Origin: Zizania palustris
Taxonomy: Eukaryota > Streptophyta > Magnoliopsida > Poales > Poaceae
Direction of reading: 5' to 3'
Length of the DNA stretch: 64,000 nt
Assembly (NCBI GenBank): GCA_019279435.1
Contig: JAAALK010000080.1
Location: 87,332,328-87,396,327, forward strand
Position numbers and translations under genes: made by a program. The notes under the pieces were generated by a model. That model saw only the letters and a program-made list of their open reading frames with translations. It was not told where the DNA came from and did not search any database. Below are positions 56,062-64,000 of this stretch, in pieces. Position 1 is the first letter of the stretch. The number at the start of each line of letters is the position of its first letter.

Positions 56062-57731
56062 CCATTAGGTTATATAAGAACCACTCAATACCTTGGCCAC
56101 TCTTGCAAGCCGAACCATCAAATAGAGTTTCCATGGCACTACCTCAACTAGAGCAACATTGTTACTCCAGATGACATCTATGTGGTGACCAACTATAAAG
56201 TTAGCTACAATTTGGCCTTTCATAACTTTAAGGGGTTCGTTGGCCAAATCATATTTGATTAACGCGTAAGCCCTTTTTCTGATTCTTCCACTTAGAATCA
56301 GCTTCTGTAACATGTGCTTTATAACATCGGTTTGGCAAATGACAACACATGTAGTGGGGAGAAGATAATGGCGTAATTTGGTGCACGCGTAGTAAAGTGA
56401 TAAACACAAACGTTCCACACACACGTACCTGGTTTCGGCGTCTAGCAGGTGGCGGGTCAAGAAACGTGATGATGTACTCTTTTCCTTCTATCTCCTGGGT
56501 TAGCACGACCCCAATCACGCTATTTTAGCAGCGATGTATAGCCGAAATGGAATCCCGACTTTGGGTACTCTCACCACAGGCGGTGATGACAAGCACTCAT
56601 TGATTTTCTCAAAGGCATTTTGTTGGCTGGCCCCCCAAGTGAACTCGGCTTCGTTCTTTAGCCGGAGTATGGAGATAAAGGCACCAATCTTGCCGGACAA
56701 GTTGGATATAGAACGATGCAAATAATTCATCTTGCCTAGCAACTTCTGTACGTCCTTTTTGCATGTCGTTGCTGCAATATTTCTAATCTTCTCAAGCCTC
56801 TTAGGATCAATTTCTATGCCTCTCTCATGGATCATGAAACCTAAGAACTTACCCGCCGACACACCAAAAGCAAACTTGAGCGGGTTCATTTTCAAACCAT
56901 ACTGTCGTATTCTATCAAAAGCAACCTTCAAATCGGCTAAATGGTTTCCCATAGCGTCTGATTTGACTACGACATCATCGATGTAAACTTCTAGCATAAC
57001 CCCTAGCAAGTCATGAAAGATTAAGTTCATGGCGTGCTGATACGTGGCGCCAGCATTCTTCAAACCGAAAGTCATGACGACCCACTCGATTAAACCGACA
57101 AAACCAGGGCATCGAAAGGCAGTTTTTTAAACGTCCTCTTTGGCCATAAAGATTTGATTATAACCAGCGTGCGAGTGCGTGGCTCTCCAACAATTACATC
57201 CTTCCCCTTAGCCGACTCGGCCTGTTCTGGCCGAATCAATACCTTCTTCTTGCCAAGGTCGACGGCGTTGACGGGAAAAGGATCTTTACCAGCTTCATTT
57301 TTGGATTATGGTCCATCTTCCATCGACCTTCTTCTATGGCCGATTGGACCTGCCATCGAAAAACATTGCAGCCGTTAGTGTTATGTGAGTAGGAATCATG
57401 CTACTTACAATACAAATACTTATTTAATTCATTGGTAAATGGAATGACTTGACCTTTGGGCAACCTGAGAAGTTGGTTCTTCAAGAGAAAATCAAATATT
57501 TTATCACACTTGGTTATATCGAATGAGTACTTGACCTCATTAGGCCGATTCTTTGTAGGAGATGGCCGTAATTCGGAGCAAGTGATAGGTTTACTTTTAG
57601 TGTTCCAAACCCACTCGGCCGCGTACATGTCGGCCGAATGCTTTTCTTCTGATTCCTCCTCGTCAGAGTGTTCCTTGATGTGGATTTCAGCCCTAGGCTT
57701 GTTAAACGTCTTAATAAACTTCTTATCTTTG
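56062..57731 (-). pseudogene. gag-pol: Tat-like gag/RT/RNase H remnant, a different family from elements 1-4
   Basis: On the minus strand from 57640: gag C-terminal end YAAEWVWNTKSKP, FDITKCDKIFDFLL, ELNKYLYCK and a knuckle-like HDSYSHNTNGC. It then jumps near 57120 straight to RT (MTFGLKNAGATYQHAMN, 57075) with YIDD at 56974-56985. NPLKFAFGVSAGKFLGF and GKMNYLHRSISNLSGK follow. RNase H (SVIGVVLTQEIEGKEYI, near 56520) is interrupted by a short insertion near 56450, then RHLLDAETRYVCVERLCLS. The start of a second RNase H (KSGQG) is near 56090. The protease and the first half of RT are missing. Tat element 4 begins immediately to the right at 57732. Confidence 0.8.
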
Positions 57732-58222
57732 TGTTGGGGGGAATTTCTTCACTTTAGGACTTAGATATTAACAACTCAAAGATTCACTAAGCTTCGGAGC
57801 TAATGGGCTCTTACTCGAAGGAGAAGGCGTCAAGCCGAAGAGTGCCTTGATCCGAAGTTCGGAGAAGCCCTCCGCAAGATACGAGGCTCCGAAGCATGAG
57901 CGACGGGATTGATGGGATGTTTGGCTTATCCGTCTGCCCCGGATAGCATTACCCTTTTAACCCTGCTCCGGGTACCGAATAGTTTCCACTATGTCGGTTG
58001 TAATCTAGGGGTTATTAGGTCTTTTCCTTAGACATTTTTTCCTATAAATATCCCCCTCTCTACTCTGTAACAATGATCGAATACTCAGCTATTCAATACA
58101 CATATTCGAACTACTTGAGCTATTATCCAATACGGAGGCTTGAGACAGTTCTTAAACACGAACTCACTGTTTGTTCATTCTTGACCTCAGAGAACTTGTT
58201 AGCGTAAACTTTTATGCCAACA
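57732..58222 (+). repeat. 5' LTR of Tat element 4
   Basis: 491 bp, TGTTGGGGGGAATTTCTTC to TTTTATGCCAACA. Start and end match the element 3 LTR; the upstream part differs and lacks the TTCGAA cluster, with one TTCGAA near 58105. Confidence 0.9.
58043..58050 (+). promoter_or_regulatory. LTR TATA box, element 4
   Basis: CCTATAAATATCCCC is placed about 170 bases before the LTR end, as in elements 2 and 3. Confidence 0.55.
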
Positions 58223-58224
58223 GT

Positions 58225-58242
58225 TGGCGCCGTCTGTTGGGA
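58225..58242 (+). other. tRNA primer-binding site, Tat element 4
   Basis: TGGCGCCGTCTGTTGGGA lies two bases after the LTR end and matches the site of element 3 with small changes. tRNA-Asp type by its TGGCGCC start. Confidence 0.65.
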
Positions 58243-58428
58243 ACCAAGTTCTAGAAGCTTGTTCTCTACTGCTGACTGCACTTCGAAGAGCACTTACGGA
58301 GGGAGCCTCGGAGTCTCAAGATTCCGCGCACCCTTCGGTAAGGGGCTTCTTAGTGCGGTACGAAGGCCCTCGCTCGCCTTCCCAGATCAATCGAAATCCC
58401 CAGTCTTCGGACCTCTCCATGACTAGCT

Positions 58429-61400
58429 ATGCCTCCGAAGCGAAGCCAAGCCTCGGGTCCTCTCCGAAGGTCCCCTCGGACCACAAGAGCCGGACCCTAA
58501 ACCGCTCCAACTGATTCCCGAGGATGCCGCTGGGCGTCGAGTGCCCAGGGGTCCCTGAGCTCCTCCTACGGTGCTTCGGACTGATTATGTCGAGTGCCGC
58601 TGGACCGATGAAGACGAAGACCTTCCTGGAACCGAGGCTACTCAACTAGCAAGGCTTCAGGAGGAAGTGGCTAGGTGGAGGTAAGAGGCCGCCGATCGCC
58701 TCCACACTCAAGCCTCCACCGAGACTCCAGAAGGGCCTCAAGATGGTGGTGCTCGCAATCTCCCAGAAGTTGCCCAAGTCCCGGAGGAGGCTGAGAACGC
58801 ATCTTTCGATGATGAGTCTCCGCTACATTCGGATTTGCAAAGAGTGTCCTTCGATCCCAGATTCAAGGCCTCGAAGTTGCACAAGTACTCAGGTGGGTCA
58901 GACCCCAGAGAGTTCGCCCGCTCATATGCCCTGGCAATAGAAGCATGCGGAGTGGTGCGCAACAATATGGTGAAGTGTTTCCCCCTCGCTCTCGATGGCG
59001 TGGCACTCCGATGGTTCTGGTCCCTGAATCCAGGATCGATCAGGTCCAGGGAGCAGTTGAAGAAGAAGTTTGTGAGCAACTTCTAGGGTACCTTTGTGGC
59101 CCCGATGTCCACAGGGAGTTTGTTCAAGGTGAAACAGCGGGCGGGAGAAAAACTCCGGGAGTACTTCACGCGCTTCGCCCACACCAAGTCACAGATTAAG
59201 GGCCAGTCTACGTCTTCGGTAGTCGACGCCGCACTCGAAGGGGTGCTAAACCCCGACCTCCTCAGCAAGCTCCATCGGAAGCCGGTGACTGTCAGTGGCG
59301 CAGCTGATGGCATACTTCGAACAGTGTGCCAAGGCAGAGGAAGGCTGTCTTCGGCGAGCCTAGAGCACCCGCACCTACCCTCCGAGAAGTTAAGACGGAG
59401 CCAGAAGTCTCGGCTCCTCTACAACGCCCTCAAGATAGCCACTTCAACGAGCACAGGCGAGGGAAGAAACATTTCCGTTCGGAGGTGCTAAGCATTGCAC
59501 CCTCCGTTCCGAAGGCACCTTCCAGTTATCATCAGGCGCAGAACTTCAAGGCTGGAGCACCGAAGCCTCAAGAGAGAGCACCTAGCAGGCGCCAGAGTTT
59601 TTTCTGCTGCGTGCATGGTGACAATAGAAGACATGACACGAAGGATTTCAAGGCAGTGTTGGCCCTTCGGGGCGACTACCTAGGGCGAAGTACCGGCGGG
59701 GTACTTCTGATCGAGCCCCACCAGCGGCACGGTCGGAGCCCATGCAAAGCATGGCCCGAGCCGGTGTCCCCGAAGCCCCCATGCGACTTCTGGTGGCCAA
59801 CATTATGCCACCACCGAAGCAGGAAGACCCACAAGACCGTGGCAAACGAGTGGTCCTGCCCATCTCCGGAGGAGGGACCCTCGGAAACATGTCCAAAAGG
59901 CAGCGGTGGTAATACGTTCACGAGGTTGGGCACATTGGGACTTCGAGCTCCGCAGAGGGGATGCCAGAGTGGTCTCATGTGCCCATCTCGTTTACTGCCA
60001 GTGATGCCGCGGGGGTAAAGTTTCCCCATGCTGACCCCTTGGTCATTTCCGCAGACATAGCAGGAGTGGAAGTCTGAAGGATCCTGGTGGACGGCGGAAG
60101 CTCCACGGACATACTTTTTCGTCCAGGCTTTCGATCAAATGTGCATATCCCGGAAGCATCTACTTCCAGCGGCCCGGCTACTACAAGGGTTTTCAGGACC
60201 GCCTCTCGATGCCCTCGGCTAGATAGGCCTCGAGGTTGCTTTCGGAGAGGGGCCTTTGGCCAGGGTAGAAGAGGTGATCTTCGACGTTGTCGACGCCCCC
60301 TATGCTTACAAAGCAATCTTCGGGCGAGGGATGTTGAACCCGTTCGGGGCTATAGCGCACCACAATTATCTTTGTCTCAAAATGCCCACACAAGGTGGAG
60401 TGCTTACTATTTCAGGAGACCAAGCTATAGCCCAGAGAACGGAGTATGGGCACGGACAACCGTTGGATCCCCGACAAGTGCACAACGTGGTGGAGGGTAT
60501 GGAAGAGCTACCGGAGGCTTCCAACCCTTCAAAGGGGCTCTCCCTCAAGCCAAGCCCGAAAGGTGATGTCGAGACGAAGATAATTTCAAAAGATGGCAAA
60601 GAATATCCAGTACAGTTCGGCAAAGGGCTATCCCCGGAGATAGCTGCCTCGTTGGAAGAAGTCATCAAGAAAAATCTGGACATCTTTGCCTGGACCGACG
60701 AAGACATCTCCGGGGTTGATCGGAGCATCATCGAGCATAGCCTGCTCGTCAACCCGAAGGCCAGGCCAGTATGCCAGGGGCTCCGCAAGCTGTCTGCAGA
60801 AAGAGCAAGCCTCGCCAAAGCCGAAGTAGAAAAATTGTTAAGGGCTGGCATCATCAGGGAGGTAGCCCATACTGAGTGGTTGGCTAACCCTATTTTTGTA
60901 AGGAAGAAGGACTCGAACAAATGGCGCATGTGTATTGACTTTACTTCATTAAATAAAGCATGCCCGTGAGACCCCTACCTGATGCCCCGAATAGACCAAC
61001 TGGTGGACTCCAAAACCGGCTCCGAATTGCTAAGCTTCCTCGACGCTTATTCCGGGTATCATCAAATCTTGTTGAAACGCGAAGACGAAGCCAAGACAAG
61101 CTTCATAACTCCTTCCGGGGTATTTTTTTATTTAAGAATGCCTTTTGGCTTGCGGAACGCTGGAGCCACTTTTTCACGTTTAATAGCTAAGGCTCTAGGC
61201 CATCAAATTGTCCGAAATGTCGAAGCCTATATGGATGACATTGTAATAAAATGTGCTCAAAAGCACCAACATAGCCTAGACCTAGCTGAAACGTTTGAGA
61301 GCCTCCGAGCATGTGGAGTACGCCTCAATGCAGAAAAATGTATATTCAGAGCACAAGCAGGAAAACTGCTAGGGTACTTAGTTTCGAGCAGGGGAATCGA

Positions 61401-63766
61401 AGCTAGCCCAACGCAGATAAGTGCACTGCAAAGAATGGCTCCACTAGGGAATTTGAAGCAGGTCGAGAAGCTAGCAGGAAGGCTCGCAGCCCTTAGCAGA
61501 TTCCTGGCCAGGTCAGCAGAGCAAAGCCTCCCAATTTTCAAAGCCCTAAAGGGGTCTGAAAGCTTCAGTTGGACACCGGAGTGCCAGAAGAGCTTTGATG
61601 ATATAAAAGCATACCTCAGAAGCCTGTGAACACTTATTGTGCCCCTCCCAGAAGAAACACTCCTCCTTTATCTTGCAGCAACAGGCTCCGCAGTAAGTGC
61701 AGTATTGGTCAGGGAAGTTGAGCTTAAGGGAAAGCTGGTGCAGAACCCAGTTTATTTTGTTTCAGAAGCTTTGTCCGGAGCTAAGATAAGATACTCCGAG
61801 CTAGAGAAATTTGCTTATGCCCTGGTAATGGCCTCACGAAAGCTAAGGCATTATTTTTTGGTGCATAACCTAGTCGTTCCTACCTCATATCCTCTTGGTG
61901 ATATGCTCTAAAGCAAAGACTCTACAGGTAGGATTGGAAAATGCGCTGTCGAGCTAGCCCCCTTCGGAATCTCCTTCATGGCAAGAACAGGTATCAAATC
62001 CCAAATCATAGCTGACTTCGTAGCAGAGTGGACTCCATCTGCAGTTCGGGCTCCGGAGGATCCTCCGAAGGGTTATGGACAATATTTTCTGATGGAGCTT
62101 ATCAAGCATCTGGTGCCGGAGCTGGTGCAGTCATCATATCACCGTCAGGGCAAAAGGCCATGTATTCTGCTGAGGCTCAACTTTAAGACCACCAATAATA
62201 TCGTAGAATACGAAGGGGTCCTGCTAAGCCTCCGAAAGGCAAAGGCACTTGGAGCGGCAAGGATAATAATTAAGACAGATTCCCAAGTCGTCACAGGGCA
62301 TGTCGATAAGAGCTTTCAAGCAAAGAACCCGCACCTAGCACAATACCTTGAAGAAATCCGCAAGGCTGAAGCAGCATTCAAAGGATTCTCTGTTCGGAGT
62401 ATCCCTCAGGCAGATAATCAGCTCGCAAATATTTTGGCAAAAGCTGCAGCCGGAGCGGTCGACCTCCCAAAGGGTGCTTTCTATGAAGAACTAATGAAGC
62501 CTGCAGCTGGTCAATTACCCTCCACAGAAATACTGTGCATTCCAGCTACAGATTGACGGGCTCCGATTATGAATATATTGCAAGGTGGCATAGATTCTTC
62601 AGAAGGTTTGGATGCCCAAAGATTGCAAGCAAGGGCTCGAAACTACAAGCTTGTCAACGGAATATTGTACAAAGCTGGCATGTGTTCCCCTCTACTCCGA
62701 TGCATCTCCCAACCCGAAGGCCAAGACATACTTCAGGAGATTCACTAAGGTTTGTCCGGAAGTCATCTAGCCCCTTGTGCTCTAGCAGGCAAGACACTTC
62801 AGCAGGGGCTTTACTGGCCAACAATTGTGAGAGCTGCAGAGGAGTTGGTTAGAACATGCCAAGGATGCCAGTGGATGGGCAGACGAAGCCACCGTCCGCC
62901 AGTTCAACTTCAAGTTATAGCCTCGGTATGGCCAATGGCTCGGTGGGGCATGGACCTCATAGGCCCTTTTCCAATGGCAAAAGGAAGCTTGAAGTTTGTG
63001 GTAGTACAAATCGAATATTTTTCAAAGTGGGTTGAAGCGGAGCCATTGACTGCTATCACTTCGAGGAATGTGCAAAAATTTTTCTGGTAGAACATTTTAT
63101 GCAGGTTCGGAGTGCCAAGGGAGTTTACAGTGGATAATGGAACCCAGTTCGAAACTGACACATTCAAAGAATTTTGTGAAGAACTGGGCATTAAGTTTTG
63201 CTTCGCTGCCGTACGCCATCCACAGTCCAACGGAGCTGTTGAGCGGGCCAACGGGAACATCCTCTCCAGTCTAAATCAACGAATTGTTGGGTTAGCCAAG
63301 GGGCCGTGGGTCGAAGAGCTTCCTAAGATCTTGTGGTCCATTCGAACCACTCAAGCCTGATCCACAGGCTTTGCCCCATTTAGACTGCTATTCGGAGATG
63401 AGGCCATGACTCCTACGGAGCTCAGAGGTGGATCCCTTCGTGTACTACAGCCCAGAGATGAAGAGGAAAGGAACACTTCGCTGGACTTGTCAGAAGAAAC
63501 AAGGCTTCGAGCTGTCGCTAATCTGACCAAGTACCAAGGCCAAACAAAAACATGGTATGACCCGAAGGTAAAACTGAATGAGCTTAGACCTGGTCATCTA
63601 GTTTTGCGAAGTGTAATAGCTCCTGGGGAAGCTAGGAAATAAATGGGAAGGACCATATGTTATCCTACGCTCAGGACGCCCCGGATCGTTTAAATTAGCT
63701 AATTTAGAAGGGGAAGAGTTGAAGCATGCATGGCATGCGGAGCACCTTAAGCGTTATTACGCTTAG
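58429..63766 (+). pseudogene. gag-pol: Tat gag-pol polyprotein (decayed), element 4
   Basis: The ATG at 58429 gives MPPKRSQASGPLRRSPR. The gag core is at 58835-59270 (FARSYALAIEACGV, FVAPMSTGSLFKV), followed by a knuckle CVHGDNRRHDTKD near 59610. The protease has DGGSS at 60090-60104. RT spans 60880-61400, with YMDD at 61228-61239. RNase H (LLYLAATGSAVSAV) is near 61665 and a second RNase H at 62080-62470 (KTDSQ near 62274). Integrase has the CQGC zinc part near 62860, MDLIGP near 62950, TVDNGTQF near 63130 and a Glu in GAVERANG near 63235. The normal end would be HLKRYYA then TAG at 63764. Stops: 59084, 60967, 61627, 61909, 62554, 62746, 63088 and 63358. Frameshifts near 59300, 59500, 60100-60250, 62075-62165 and 63635. 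RT and integrase catalytic residues are still visible. Confidence 0.9.
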
Positions 63767-64000
63767 GGGCTCCTTGTAATCACTTGTAAAGCTTTCCTTT
63801 TTCTAAATAAAGTGAAGGGTCGAATTTTGTTTGCTCTTCGAATATCCCTTACTCCTGATGGACGTATCGGGAGGACGGAGATGCTTGCGGAGTCAAGCAT
63901 CTTTCCCAAGACCCGGGCAGCAGCCTGCGAACCATCGGTTCAGGGGCTCCGCTACCAACCTACGGATTCTAGGCTCCGACTTGTTAGGATCCGTAGAAGA
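63767..64000 (+). other. Start of the 3' non-coding region of Tat element 4
   Basis: A spacer like that after pol in elements 1 and 2 (GGGGCTCCTTGTAATCA), then GGCTCCGACTTGTTAGGATCC at the window edge, resembling the first unit of the 60-bp array. Confidence 0.55.

Larger units (their letters stand above)
57732..64000 (+). mobile_element. Tat-lineage Ty3/gypsy element 4, 5' part
   Basis: 5' LTR (57732-58222), primer-binding site (58225-58242), gag-pol (58429-63766) and the start of the repeat region at 63900-64000. The 3' half with the expected antisense gene and LTR lies beyond the window. Its protein sequence and LTR are clearly diverged from elements 1-3, so it is a sister subfamily. If the insertion is intact, the CTTTG at 57727-57731 should recur after its 3' LTR. 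Confidence 0.9.

Overview
This is repeat-only DNA from a flowering-plant nuclear genome, almost certainly a grass (Poaceae). I found no host gene, tRNA, rRNA or CRISPR array. The grass assignment rests on the mix of transposable elements: Tat-lineage Ty3/gypsy elements with a second RNase H and an antisense accessory gene (the layout known from maize Grande), Tekay-type chromoviruses with long GC-rich LTRs, a CRM-type chromovirus, a SIRE-type copia element and a CACTA DNA transposon. Nesting and decay are heavy, as in pericentromeric or gene-poor heterochromatin. Two runs of exactly 100 N (11422-11521 and 55962-56061) are assembly gaps, so the window is really three contigs.

Layout. 1-974: unassigned repeat DNA, perhaps a copia LTR tail. 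975-4649: Tekay-type LTR remnant that abuts Tat element 1 at its YMDD motif. 4650-11421: Tat element 1 (+), with partial pol, 60-bp repeats and an antisense gene. After gap 1, 11522-17931: Tat element 3 (-), with gag-pol and a 5' LTR. 17932-27359: Tat element 2 (+), with pol, 60-bp repeats, a five-exon antisense gene with its own TATA box, and a 3' LTR. 27360-28512: piece of another Tekay LTR. 28513-39601: nearly whole Tekay chromovirus (-) with both LTRs and an extra sense ORF between the primer-binding site and gag. 39602-44141: degenerate CACTA element carrying an Ulp1-like protease gene. 44145-55961: SIRE-type copia element (-), split by a whole CRM-type element (45862-52713, +) flanked by the duplicated target CTGCC. 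After gap 2, 56062-57731: decayed Tat-like gag/RT/RNase H (-). 57732-64000: 5' part of Tat element 4 (+), with LTR, primer-binding site and gag-pol, running off the window.

How the parts work together. Each retroelement once encoded a capsid protein plus protease, reverse transcriptase, RNase H and integrase, and copied itself from LTR to LTR. All copies here carry stops, frameshifts or deletions and look dead. The least usual content is non-canonical: (i) the antisense, intron-bearing gene in the long 3' region of the Tat elements, whose exon phases agree across introns and which encodes a PKKRK-type nuclear signal; (ii) a roughly 255-codon ORF upstream of gag in the Tekay element; (iii) 60-bp tandem repeats between Tat pol and the antisense gene that stay open in frame; and (iv) clusters of TTCGAA palindromes upstream of the TATA box in Tat LTRs. 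Tat elements 3 and 2 lie head to head and form an inverted repeat of about 4 kb.
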